A stretch of DNA of 64,000 nucleotides from Pohlia nutans. Lineage: Eukaryota; Streptophyta; Bryopsida; Bryales; Mniaceae. The notes under the pieces were generated by a model. It was not told the origin of the DNA, made no database searches, and saw only the letters and a program-made list of their open reading frames with translations. Made by a program: the position numbers and the translations under genes. The DNA lies in the NCBI GenBank assembly GCA_022496805.1, contig CM040090.1, positions 10,596,001 through 10,660,000 of the forward strand. Reading direction: 5' to 3'. This document shows, one piece after another, positions 24,901 to 37,340 of this stretch (its first letter is position 1; the number at the start of each line of letters is the position of its first letter).

Positions 24901-27900
24901 CCCTCTGAAATTGGTGATGCAGCTTGGTATATGTTCATATCAATTCCCAAATATCTTCAAGTTTCTATTCTTTGTTTGTCAACAGGCTCCACCAAAAAGG
25001 ATTCGTAGCCCAGGACTTTCTCCCCAAACGAGTGGCCAATCTTTAGCACTGCGGCCAGCTTCGGTGGTTATGTTGTTGAAACTTGCTTACAAAGACGCCT
25101 TTCTCACCAATGTCTGTAAGAAGGTAACCTCCTCTTCTTGAGGTACATCACATCTGTATCTTAACACATTGTCTTCCCATCGTGATAGTGGTATTAGTCT
25201 TTATCGGAATTTAGTTTCTTCTCTTGTGTTGCATTTGGGATATTAATTGCTAGACACGTTAGCTCTGCAAATTCTGTTCTGTGGTGTGCATATTGGAGGT
25301 TGTTGTAAATGACATTAGTGCACACGATCGGTTGAGATGCACATAAATGACGGTTTTATAGTTTTTATGTGAAGGTGGCCAGACTTCTACGCAAATTAAG
25401 TCTGTTGAATGCCGAAAGTTTACCAGCAACTACTGAGATGCCAGGATCGGGCAGTGATGAGAACACAGCTGTGAATGACACCCCTATCATGCGGCCAGCT
25501 GATTATTCCAAATTATTCGGGGAGGATTTTCGGGTATCAGATGAGGACAGTCCAGATTTGGTCTCTGCCAGTACCCTGGATGTCTCTATCGTGGAGGAAG
25601 CGTTGCTTCATTTGCTGTACGCATGCGCATCACAGGTTCGTTCTTTTTCTTAGTGGTGATGTCCTTAGTTTCACATTAAGATGAAAGTTGCAGTAGGAGC
25701 TTCTTCTTCTTCATGTTGTGTGAAGATGTCTTAAAGAAAAGGTGGCTATTCCCTGGTTAGTGCTAATACTAAAGTTTCTGGGATGCAGCCTCTTATTATT
25801 CGGCGACTGGCAGAAGCAAAATCTGACTTATCACCTGTTCTTCCTCTTCTACGATCACTGCTTCCTGGTAACATGTGATTGCTTGACGTTTTGACCATGT
25901 GCAACGTTGGTTCTTGGCTAACAATTGATCTGTTTACAATCATGTAATACATGTAAGTGAGGTAGTATTGCTCCAAAGCATTTTTTGAAATGTATATCCA
26001 CTTCTCAATATACTGTATCAGTGAGTTAGAATGAAACGAGGCTTACAGCTGTGGCTTGTGAGCGTGATTTTCCTTTTTCTATGTTTATCCCCTGCACTTA
26101 TACAACTTTGGCTTAAAAGAATGAAAACTTATTTGTGCAGCGCTTCGTCCTCCAACTAGTACTGCAGTTAACGTGGACGTTGTTGATGAAACATTTTGGC
26201 AATGGCAAGCTCCACTTGTGCAGCGGGCTGTGAATCAGGTTTGGACGGGTATTAACTTGATTTGTCTTTTTTGTGGTTGGCTTCCTTCAACGATTTGCTG
26301 GCAATGGCACATGTACTCTATTTGGAAGTTTCTGTGATACTTTGAGAATGCTGAGTGCTTTCTGACTCTTCTGACTGTTTTCATTATTGTTAACCATACA
26401 GTATACATAATTGTATCATCTAAATGTTCTCATACTCAAGCTGATAGTTTTGATTTATGAAGTGTCAGGGAAGTTCAGTGACGAATCTTGCATTTTTGAT
26501 GGATATAGGTGGTGGCCCTGGTGACGGCGCCCTCATATCGTCCTCTGCTTGATGCCTGCGCTGGATACCTTTCAGCTTATTCCCCAGCTCATGTGCGAGG
26601 CTTTTCCCTCTACGTGGTTGCCATTTTTTTTTCTGAATGTCCGTTTCAAATACTTTCTAGTAGATGATACTTTCAAGTTCTTTTTGGCCACATTGATTCA
26701 TGTGACTATTTAGTACCTACTATCAATCTGTAAGGACGTAGGTCGGATTTTGTATTGCAGGAAAAATCAGCTTGTGTGCTGATTGATCTATGCGCAGGCC
26801 CACTTGCGCCGTGGCTAGCTGTGATTATTTCCAAGGTGAAAAGAAATATACTGTGGTCGTCTCATTGTTACCTTGCGGTACAAAATTTTCTTGGAATGGT
26901 ATTGAAGTTTCTGGACGGTTGTCCTCATTGGTCAAGGCTCACTGGTAAATGTCATCGTCAATCTTGGTGTTAGCTTGGTATATTGGCGTCCATATGATTT
27001 CGTTTTGTAAAGAGTCACCAAAAGTTTTAGTGTCTTAGATGCTTGGAAAAGTGTGCAAGTCGAGTGCCGTTGCTGTCCACTCAGAGTGGGTGGATTGGTT
27101 GCAAATTTTCATACAGTTGCAACTTATAGCCAGTATAACCTTTTATATCTGGTTCAGGTTGATCTGGCAATTGAGCTCTTGGAAGACTTACTGGGAATCA
27201 TTCAGGTTGAGCTCTCCTTTGCTTTCAATATTCCATTCAGTTGTAAGGTTGTCCTTGAGTTTGATTGAGTTTTATATTTAGTGTTCGATATATTGAATAA
27301 CGCATCAGTTTTGTTATACGCAAGAAGTCCACTCCTGATGAAGTCTTATACAGGCAGGTCGAGAGGCTCCTACACAAGCCCGTGCAGCTCTGGTATACAT
27401 GATGCTAGCTCTATCTGGACATGTTGATAATGTTCTAAATTTGTATAAGGTACATTCTTACTACTTGCTGCTGCTCTAATTCGGTTCAATGCTACAATGA
27501 GTGCGACAATATTGCTAATTCATGTCCAGACTTGTTTCTTTAAATCTCTAAAGTATATTTTTGACAACAGTTTGATTTACAACGTGAGAAATCATTACCT
27601 GCTTCTCTGAAAATGATGATGGGCCTCCGGATTTGTTTGTAGATCATGAAGCACAAGGTGCTATTTGTGATAGAGATGCTGGAGCCATATTTGATACCAG
27701 CTATTATTCCTGTGAAAAGCACCATTGCTTTTGGGGATGTATCAGCTGTAGTCTTGGAGAAACATGAGAAGACTTGTGCTTTGGCCCTCGAGTTGCTGCA
27801 CACAGCTCTGCAGAAACCATCCATCTTGCCTGCAATGGAAGCTGAGTGGAGGCGGGGACACGTTGCGCCTAGGTTTGTCATCATAACATGATTTGGTAGT

Positions 27901-30900
27901 AGTCGTTGCTTCTGCAAATGCTTGCACGTCCCCTATCAAACTCCTGAAATTCGTTTTGGAATGAGAATAAGTGAAAGAAGAGAGTTAAACTATCGATTAT
28001 GTTTAGCTTGATTAGGTAGTCTAAAGCGATTTCCATCGTGACATCCATAATGATTCCTGTACAGGTAATGAGTGGCTTTATAACACCACACGAAATTTCA
28101 CAATTCCTGTCACAAATGTCACAATTAGCTCTTTGTTATTGTTGATTTTGTTTGAACAGGCAAGACTCGGCTCTGTTTCAAGCCATATGTCCATTTATGT
28201 TGTCTTTTGTTGTCTTCAGGTCTTTTCTGTCTGCCTCTGGAGTACATTCAGAAATGGATGAACCACCAGAGGTGTCTTCCATACCTGAACCGGAACATGT
28301 AAACAACTGTTAGTTAACCCCTGCTTTAGCCGGGATTCATTTCATTTTCGTTAGTCATTAGACTTATCCTATTCTATGACTATTTATTAGAGCTTCATAT
28401 ATTTATACGTTAATTCAATGCTGCATTTGTTTTGCAGTGTGATTTTGTCCATATTGGCTCCGCATGTAGCACTGCCACCCGGCATTGATCAGTTGAAGTG
28501 TGTTAAGGAGAAGAGTATTGCAGCTGAAGGAAGTCTAGTGGATCCTCAGACTGCCATAACCTTTGGCACGACTGATGAAACCTGTGGTACGTTACGCTTG
28601 ACTTTGAAAGCATAGATCTCTATAAGTTGCATTATCCTAGTGGCAAACATGTGCTACATTTTTATCCCTATGCAAGTTCTTTGAGTCTATACAAGTCCCA
28701 CTGACTACTGCAAATCTGCTTTGTATGTAATTTTGGCAAACTTTCAGCTTCTGAGGTTGTTTCAAAGGTGGAAGTCCAGCACAATGAAGATGCAAGTTTA
28801 CTTTTCGCTCCTCTCGAACTGAAAAGCTTGACCTTATTGAGCCTAAGCAATGAAAGTGAGGGAAGTTTGACAGACGACCGGGTCTTTCTGGAAATGCTGG
28901 TCAAATTGGAAGGGAAATCAGGAAAGAAGCTTCTCTTTGACATCAAAAGTGATGAGCATGAGTGGGATCTTAAGAGTGAGTACTGGCAACTGGTGGATGG
29001 CTCAGAACGTGAGCAGCGGGCTTCTGATTTCATCCGATTTGCCTCAGAGCTTCATAGTCGTCAAGATGATAGCACTGAAAGTCAACAATCTGCCATTGAT
29101 GCTCTACTCCTTGCTGCAGAGTGCCATGTAAATCCATTCTTTATGATATCTTCCAAAGAGCACAGAAAACTGGTGACAAGACTAGAAGGCGAGTCTCTCA
29201 CAGAGACCCAGAAAGCGGCTCCTAAAGAATTTCCTGGGCTGGACCTGCTTGCCCAACTGGAAGAAGAACGAGATAAATCTGTCTTGAGCATACTGATGCG
29301 TGCTGCAGAATGGGACACAATGGATAGCGAGGGCGTGAAAAGGGATGACGATAGCTCCGTGGACATAGACGGTATGTCCTGTGACATTAGTATTGATGAA
29401 GCAGACATGAAAGTCGAGGATGCGGTTACATTGGTCCGTCAGCGCCAGGGAATGCTTTGTCGATTCCTCATACGACAGCTGCGGAGAGATCGCCATAACC
29501 TTCATGAGGTTTTGTTACAAGGCCTTCTTTTTGTTCTTCACTCAGCTACTCAATTGTCGTCTACCCCAGAGGAAGTGGTTGAGGTGATTCTAGGTTCCGC
29601 AACACGGTTGAATGTTTCACTGGTCGCATATCATAATCAAGGGCAGAATGGAATTCTCTCCCTTGGGCCAAGCACCTTTCACAGTGTTCGCCGCCAATGG
29701 GTATTGTTACGCAAGCTAGTCCTCATGGCAAGTGGTGGTGAAGTACCTGGAGATACGAGCTTGTCCCCATCACCTCAAGTGAGCCATCTGCATCAGGACT
29801 TGATACCAGGCTCAGCCTGGATGTCCGCAATCTCCCAATTTGCCACGTCGCCATACCCTCTAGTTCGGTACATCGGGTGGATGGGAGTGACACAATATGT
29901 TCAACTTCATAATGATGATGGTGTGCCCCTCATCACTGATCTTCAAGATCTTACCTCGCTGCTTCTAATATTTTCTGATGAACTCATTTCAATTGAGCTC
30001 TTGAAATACAGAGAAGCTGGCGAAATTAATCCAGTGGTTAAAGCTGCTCTTTATGCTCCTATGGATAAATCGGATCAGTCCAAAGAAGCGGACCCAGGAC
30101 GCCTTGTTAGGGTCCTTTATCCTGAATTTAGTCGTGTTTTCCCAAGTTTAAGAATGGAGTTCAGCCAGTTTGGGGATACAGTGCTCCAATCTCTATGTTC
30201 GCGTATTGAAGTCATCCCACGCATTTTTGTTCCGGATATGCTTAGCTGGTTCTCTGAGGTTTGTTTACAGCCGTTTCCTGCTCGACAGGAGATCAAAGGT
30301 TTCACGCTTGGAAACGCCCGTTATGTGATCATGCGTCTCCTGGAGGCAATTGTCCTGGAGCATGTTGAAGCGATACTTCCTGAGCTTTCTCGGGTGTTTC
30401 AGGTTGTAATTTCATTATGCTCAAGTAGTTACTGTGATGTGACCTTACTGGAGGCGGTGCTGAACGCCCTGAAGCCTATTATATCTCATGCAACTTCATG
30501 TGCTTCAGATACAGCAGAGACATCCGTCGAAATTTTTTCCTATGAAACTGTTATGCAGCAGCTTGGGGAATCACTTAGCAAGTCCAAGGAAGGAAGTGGA
30601 GCGCAAGACGCACTTTCTCTTTTTCTTGCAGGATTTCTTCTTTCTAGTGTATCATATACTAGACGCAACAATGTTCTGACTACTCTGAAGTCTTGGGTCG
30701 GCTCTAGAAACTTCGGTACAGGCTCCTCAGGATCTCTATTAGATACCCTTTCTGCTTTACAGAAGATACTGGATGAGTGTCTTGCTCTACTTAAGGAAAC
30801 CGCAGGTGAAAATTGTTTGAACTCAGAGGAGAAATATCATTTCACTGAGAAACATGGCTTGCATTCGTTTGTTGATGGTGCAAATCTACCAGCTTTTGGT

Positions 30901-33900
30901 ACACCTGATTCTGAGGCACTAGATTCTCCTCTTGGAGGCGACACCACAGAGGGTACTGTAGGTGATGAAAGAGATGTCGAAGCTGCCAACGGGGACGTGG
31001 ATGCCGGAGAAGTTGAGACATCGGAAGCACTTGAATCAAGAGAGAAGGATGTGGAACAAACAGGACGCGACAACTCTACTCTAGATACGTTGATGTTCAG
31101 GCAGAAAGTTCAAGAGCTGGTACTCGCATTGGGTCCGGGTTTAGAAGTGGCAATGAAACTGCACCCACAAGTAACATCTAGTGTAGCAGTGGCAGCAGCT
31201 CAATGTTTATATTATGCAGGTGTCACTCAAGACAATCCAATGTTCGATGAACAGTTACGTGTACCTTCTGTGAAAGCGCTAGGATTGTCGATACTCATCC
31301 TCCAGAAATTTCATTGCTGGCAAATATCAAGCACTTGCATGGAGTATTTACTATCCTTGCCATCGTCAACTGATGCTTATCAAGAAGTCTCCTCGATTAT
31401 AGAGAATCAATGCACACGTGCCCCGAGGGTGCCTTGGCGCCTGTTACCTGTCCAGTGGTTAACTAGAGCCTTCACGGTGGAGACCCTGGCTGGAGCGTCA
31501 GATGCATTGATAAAGCTACTGAATACTATGTTAGAGCATCCTGAGCCAGAACAACGTGCAGGCGTTCTAAGGCTGGTTGAGAAACTGATCGAGGATGGAG
31601 AAAGCAATTTGAGCTCCAGAACTGAGGCTGCAGATGTTGTGGGAGGTCAAAGATCCTCTTTGGAGATTTTTGTATCAGTTATGTGGATTCCCGTTGTTTC
31701 AACTGCAACATCAGATGCCTCTGCTCGCTTGAGGAAGCAAGCTTCAGACGTTCTGATAATGATGGTACCTTACGTGGAGTCTACGCAGCTTCAGTCTCTG
31801 CTGATTTCCTTCGACATGGTTTTCAAATCAGGACCGCTCACCCGGTCGGGCCTGTCATTACTAGCACGTGCTTGCCTCTACTCCAATCCTCCTGAGTATG
31901 CTATCATACCATCACGAGTTTGGAGCAGCATAGAGTCTTTGGCGCAATCCAAACCTGGTAAGAGTATTATTCAACTGTATTATTCAATCTGAGCTCGTCA
32001 GTTGTTTTTCTTTGGTACTTCTCTAAACAAGTTGACGTGAATCAATGATCGAGATGGAACCGACACGGGAGGGAAAACTATGTATGTGAATTCATTTACA
32101 CAGAGGTGATGCAGGAGGGAAGTTCGTGGAAAAAGAGCGAGAGCTTTGCCAAGCTCTTATTCGGCTGCGGAATGAGGAGGAGAATGCCAAAGAGGTCAGT
32201 TGGCATGCTATCTCGAGTTCATAAGCTGTTCAGAATTCTAAAATTATTTTGGCAAAATTTGTGTCAATCCATCGCTCGTTAGGCATGTGTGAATGACTCT
32301 TGGCTGTCATACATTGTCTTCCGCTCTATCAATGTCATGGCTCGATGAGAAGCTTTCGTTACATGTTAATAGCTTGATCTGATTTGTGCAGCACACGCTT
32401 AAATTGTTGACAAGCGCGAAGGAGGATGTTCAATCACATCTATTACCTAACCCAGTGCGCGAGGCTGTTGTGGAAGTGAGTACTTTGTACTTTATTGATC
32501 ATGAATTAGTTTCTTCAGTGAGAACATCTTTGGTTTTGCAAAGCTCAGGCGAGTGTTTAGGGTTTCTGGACCAGTTCGTAGCTTCTTACCCTCAGCCTTG
32601 TTGTATATACTTGTCATGTAGCAGTGAAAATGAGAGATCATCAATTCACTCAAAATCTTAAAATTTTACCTATGAAGCTTACTTGATATCGTGCTTTGTT
32701 TTGCACAGGTACTAGCTAGACTAAGTGTGCTGCGTTCAAAGCAGGAGATTGCTACATCTGCAGCTGTTCAAGAAGCCGTGGTTCGTATCTAAGAGGATCC
32801 TCTGGAAGTTTGTTCATGGAACTAGTATTAGTTTCTATCATCACTCTAGACAGTCGTTAAGTACGTCATTTTGAGGTAAAACTAACAACTTGCGCGCTTG
32901 GCCTGTAGGAGCTGGAGGAGGCAGAGATCGAGCTTGAGTTATTAAGAGAGGGACGAGCTGCTAGGGGTGGAGATGGTGCAGCACCAGCTACCGCCTTTGG
33001 TTTGACATCCCATACTAAAGGTAGTCTTCAGCAGCGCTTACTCTCTGCCAGCTGTATCTTTTTCTTTTACGATGTCACTTCAAGGAGTTCCTGCTGAAGG
33101 GGAAAATGAACGTGGAATTCACATTAACCACCGACTTCTACAAGCCACGAGCCAAGAGACATGCCATATAGACAAACCATAATGCGGATGCTTCTGGTAA
33201 TAGAGCAAAGTCTGAGGCCAATTGTTTCCTTTAGATCGTAAATAGCTTTCTTACCCCAAGGTTTACCAATTTCTCTCTTACAGATTCCTCTGCTGAGAGC
33301 CGAAAGGATCGTCTGAAGCAGCTTCGAGCTCGAATTATTGCAGAGTATGTGAATGCCCTTGTATTCCTCGCTCCATCTTATCATGATTGTACATATGGAG
33401 GGTTTACCTGAAGAATGATCTAATCTAGCAGTATTGTTGACAACTATGATGTAGCTCTGCTTTTATCAATCTTGTGGATAGAGAAAATTTCCTTACGTAC
33501 CAATTTGTTCTAACTGGGACAACAGTATACCCTTAACCATGGAATTGATGTTCTGATTGTGAACTGATTTTGCAGAGAGCATTCAGCTGCAAAAGCTGAA
33601 GTGGCTGCTCGGCGTGAAAAGCAGCGCATTGCTCGCAGGAATCGGCAGCTGGCCTTAGAAGAAGCAACTTTGCGAGAAATGACACTTCTACAAGAACTTG
33701 AGAAGTTAGTACTTCCGCTTTCACGTTATGTGCTCACAGTTGATCTTTGAATTTCCTGGAAACTTTGATGTGGGGTCTTAAACGAACCAACTCCTAATCC
33801 ACGCTGGTCCCAAAATGGACTGCGGTTCTTCCCCCTATACTGAAATTCGTAGTTCAGTGCAAATCAGTGATGCCAACAGGGTTCTCCAAAATCTGTTACA

Positions 33901-35518
33901 CAAGTAGAGAGTAACTCATGTCACCTGGCATTTGTATGCACATAGGAGCACTTTCACAGTTCGTTGAGTATTTGTTATGATACTTTTGTAAGGAATATTT
34001 TATTGGAAGGGTTATTAGTTGGGCTGGTTGCTTGGATGTGCTCTAAGGTTTAGTGATATTGTCACTGAAGGGAAAGAGCAGCAGAAGCAGAGAGAGAAAT
34101 TGAAAGGCAGCGGATGTTAGAGAAAGAGCGTGCCAAAACTCGTGAGTTGAGGCTCAGCTTAGACATCGAAACAGAGCGACGTTCTCAGGTATGTTCCAAT
34201 CGACGTCAATATCAATGATTATCAACGAAACGACAGATGAGCGGTTTTGAAATCCTACTTGCCATTCTGGGATTAAATGTATTTCTTGATGAATCTTCCA
34301 TTTTTGAAAATTGTTTAATACATTGAACAGCGCATACTATAGCGGTTTCATTATACCATCAGAGTGTGTTTTCACTTCAACGAGTCTCAATTGTAGCATG
34401 AATTGTCAACCTTGGTGTAACTGATGTTTTGATAATGGTTTTGTAGAGGGAGTATCAACGAGAACTGGAGCAAAGAGAGACAGGTGTTGTGCGGACATCA
34501 GCCCGAAGGGAGTTCGCAAGTAACACTACACCAAGCAGGTACACTAGGAACGTCTTTTTCGTCTCCATACTAGTTCCTTGGTATATGCGGTACTAGCCCA
34601 AATCACATGATATGATCATTTCAAAGCCTGACACCAGTTATGGCCGCATGACACCTTTCCAAATCTTTTTTTATGTTCTAGTTGGTTCATATATCTTACA
34701 ATAACCACAGCGTATACTAGTTGTTGCGTCAATAGTCTGGCTCCATATAGCTTTCATGAAACAACCGACTTTCTCTGTTCTGTGAGATGATGTTCAATGA
34801 AAATTTTAGTCCAGCTATTAATTCCAGAGGTGTTATCTGTGCGCCTTTGCCATTACTAATCACTCTTGCCCTGGGCAGTATGGGCTGGAACTCAATACTT
34901 GGATTGTAAACCATGTAGCTAGCAGGGTGGTACTAATTTAGAATGCTTGTAATGTCTTGCAGTCGCCCGCGAGAGAGATACCGAGAACGAGAAAGGGAGG
35001 GGCAGCGGGGGTCAGGTCAAGAGGCCCCAGCTCGTGCAAACAGTGATTTAGGTGCACGTGAAACGGCAACAACGCCTCCTGCAACTCCAACTGCTGCAAC
35101 CACAGCTGCGGCATCAATGTCTGCATCCACACCGGCAACGACAAATGCCAACACCGCATCGTCTCGAGGTTATGGTGGCTCCTCATCATCTGGCTTAGGT
35201 CGAGAGAATGCCCGGGACAGGGACCGGGAACGCGACAGGGAACGAGATCGAGACCGTGACCGCGACCGAAGCATTGATGAGCGAGGCGGGTTTGAGGAAC
35301 CCCCAGGTGAAGGCTTGAACGGGACCATGTCCACAGGTGACGGGCCGATGATTACTTTTAACGACGATGCCGCGGCTGGTGTTGAAGGAGGCAGCGCTAA
35401 CGCTGGCGGCATTAGTCATAGGCAAGGAGGGCCAAGATCAGCTCGACCGAGGCAAATTGTGGAACGGCGGGAGAGAGATGGCCGACGGGAGGGCAAGTGG
35501 GAAAGGAAGCAAACGTAA
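21914..35518 (+). CDS. Large plant-conserved protein: N-terminal galactose-binding-like domain, helical repeats, C-terminal coiled coil (27 exons, 2179 aa)
   Basis: Exons: 21914-22102, 22255-22335, 23041-23178, 23999-24109, 24261-24311, 24421-24524, 24716-24809, 24986-25123, 25375-25635, 25789-25867, 26141-26238, 26509-26592, 26761-26835, 27158-27205, 27354-27449, 27643-27872, 28438-28586, 28748-31957, 32115-32194, 32392-32475, 32709-32780, 32909-33020, 33284-33344, 33576-33704, 34071-34188, 34447-34538, 34963-35518 (6540 nt, in frame). Residues 1-150 (THWSTGTNAKEWILLELE, HIRIHNKSVLEWEIS, PCRYVRIACLRGNP) resemble a discoidin/XRCC1-type beta-sandwich. A long ARM/HEAT-like body follows, mostly in one 3210-nt exon, with an acidic loop near 1405-1450. 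Residues 1746-1994 are coiled coil; the tail has RDRDRERDRERDRD repeats and ends ERRERDGRREGKWERK. I recall same-architecture proteins of similar size in flowering plants but cannot name a function; a nuclear scaffold is a guess from the charged tail. Confidence 0.85.
22321..22890 (+). repeat. Four degenerate tandem units copying the exon 2 / intron 2 donor
   Basis: Units start near 22321, 22438, 22567 and 22741. Each begins with a version of the last ~12 coding bases of exon 2 plus the donor (CCTTCGAAGTAAGGTAAGG in unit 1) and continues with GTTTGAGAGC, AACTAGTGAATG, AACCATA and CTAGTCATTAGATTT. Units 2 and 3 keep GGTATGG and GGTGAGG donor-like sites; unit 4 has lost them. Confidence 0.8.
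23587..23781 (+). repeat. Three tandem 65-bp units in intron 3 of the large gene
   Basis: The phrase CCTTTAGTTAGAGCACC starts at 23595, 23660 and 23725, an exact 65-nt period, followed by AAAGTAGTA and CTAGTTAGTCTGTACATA. The units are nearly identical, so the expansion is young. Confidence 0.92.
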
Positions 35519-35986
35519 ACTTTCTCAAACTTCCCTGTCCCTGAGGTTCTTACAGTCCTTGCCATTTCTGAGGATATGATTAGAGGTTGCCTTTTCTACC
35601 TTATAGTCGCTCACATGCTACGGATTAGTTTCCAGTCACCAAGTGAATTTATTAGGGTGCGCCTAGGATGTATCATCTGGTCTTTTTTAACAGTTGATAC
35701 CAGTTGGGGGTTTTAGGCCAAGGCTGATTGTTGCATACCTCTGGAAAGTTTTGTGCCTCTTTCAAATGATTGTTGATGAGAAGAATTAGTGTAGACTGTG
35801 CATTTCGGTCTCAACTGTATTCTTGCCAAGCTCCAAGGTGAAAAGTTCTTTACGGTGTTCAAAAGATCATATTTGCGTAACTTATATTAGTTGAACAAAA
35901 CTCAAAACAAGTTAGTATAAGGTAGCAGCATCTAAAATTGCCAACGACCCAATGTGGCTAGCTACTTTTGAACCAGAAATGAACTA

Positions 35987-36202
35987 CTCTAAATAGTATA
36001 TTTAGTGTGAGATACACTAATTTACATAAACATGTTGTAAGTTTTTACTGTTGACCAATTTTTTTACCCTCTATATTGGTCAAGATGGGGATCTTTCAAT
36101 AGTATTGGAATCAATGTCTTTGGTAAATTTTTTTGTCGAGAGTAAAAATCTATAACATTTCCAAATCTTATAATTATCTCACACTAAATATACTATTTAG
36201 TG
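35987..36202. mobile_element. 216-bp TA-target MITE, family B copy 1
   Basis: Terminal inverted repeats contain CTAAATAGTATATTTAG and are themselves self-complementary (CACTAAATA / TATTTAGTG). TA lies at both borders. Copy 2 (43679-43894) has the same 216-bp length. The element is also flanked by an unusually long 23-bp direct repeat (35963-35985 and 36203-36225, TACTTTTGAAC...AATGAACT). Confidence 0.85.
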
Positions 36203-36546
36203 TACTTTTGAACTAGAAATGAACTCTTATAAGCCTGAAAGCAACCAGCAGCTTCCCAGTTGTTGCTATTTAATTGGTCGGGTTCAATGTTGCTTTACAA
36301 TTGGTCCTTTGTTTCTTTTGGGTAAGTCTACACCTTAGAATAGGTGTCTATAGCACCCTTGCTTCAAAAATTCTTGTAAAATTGTTCATGCTTCCAAAAA
36401 TCATGATTCCAAGGCATTCATGATTTTTCATGTTGCTTGCACTCCCAAAGTACCACATCTCTTATATTGTCATGATTAGGTGTCTATCTTACCATTCATA
36501 ATTGAGTCCCAAAATTTTGATCAAAACACATTTTTTCTTTCTCAAC

Positions 36547-36950
36547 TAGGGTTGGATAACCTATTACCACCACCTCCCCCATTTATGACAGGTACAACTT
36601 TCTTGGAGCCACCACAATTGAGACCCAAAACCACCAATTTCACTATTCAAGTAGACCAATGGCATGCCAAGAATTGCGAAGAAATAGCTGGTGGTTTTGG
36701 GTTAGCTCATGAGCGGATCTAGGAACAACAAAGTGTGAACTTAGGAAATTGGTATGTGATGTATGGGTAAAAGGTTACTTTCCACTTTGGAATTTTGTAT
36801 AAAATTGACAAATGCGAATTAGATGTTGCAAATTTTTGCAATCCTCATCAAAACCTATTTCGAATGCAGTCATATTTTTTTTGGGAATCTAGCACTGCCA
36901 AAAATAGGCCAGATTGCTTAAGTTGGTGGTAATAAGTTATCCAACCTTAA
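36547..36950. mobile_element. Foldback/MITE-like element with ~27-bp inverted repeats
   Basis: AGGGTTGGATAACCTATTA near 36547 is the inverted counterpart of TAATAAGTTATCCAACCTT near 36949, with ACCACCACCT/AGTTGGTGGT completing the arms. The interior has no clear gene. Target duplication not resolved. Confidence 0.6.
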
Positions 36951-37029
36951 ACATCCTTCATAACGTTGGTGGAAATTTTCCATCTCATGTGTAAAAACTT
37001 AAAGTTTCTAAATAGTGCTAGTGTACTAA

Positions 37030-37340
37030 AAATTTAAGATTTATCAACTTAAATTTCTTGATAAATCTCCAAAACTCACTACACTTCATGCACATAATTT
37101 AACCCATCAAAAAACATTTCATGCACATATTGTCAATACTTTATTTGTATTTGAATTACAAAAGAACTATCAATTTTACATTTGAAAATTTATACAATAA
37201 TATTGGCGATAGCAATCATAGAGCTAATTGTACAACTTTTATCATACATCAAGACTGAACTATCCCTCTTTGTTGCATTTTGTATTGCAACTTTGCAATT
37301 TTCCAAATCTAAAGAGGGTTGTGAGCATTTAGGGCTTAAA
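37030..37340 (+). mobile_element. Degenerate family C element, copy 3
   Basis: Shares CACATATTGTCAATA, TTTATTTGTA-TTGAATT, ATAGCAATCATAGA and CTTTTATCATACATCAAGA in the same order as 15144-15719, and ends GAGCATTTAGGGCTTAA. The left terminus is lost. Confidence 0.65.

Noticed and set aside
28221..28305. Exon-like open segment (SFLSASGVHSEMDEPPEVSSIPEPEH) with a TTCAG acceptor and a possible GTAAAC donor in an intron of the large gene
   Set aside because: Its phase does not fit: exon 16 ends with two bases of a codon and exon 17 needs one, and inserting this piece breaks the frame. The direct 16-17 join gives the expected sequence.
36480..36722. 80-codon frame with a poly-proline stretch
   Set aside because: It starts outside and runs through the foldback element, with no known domain.
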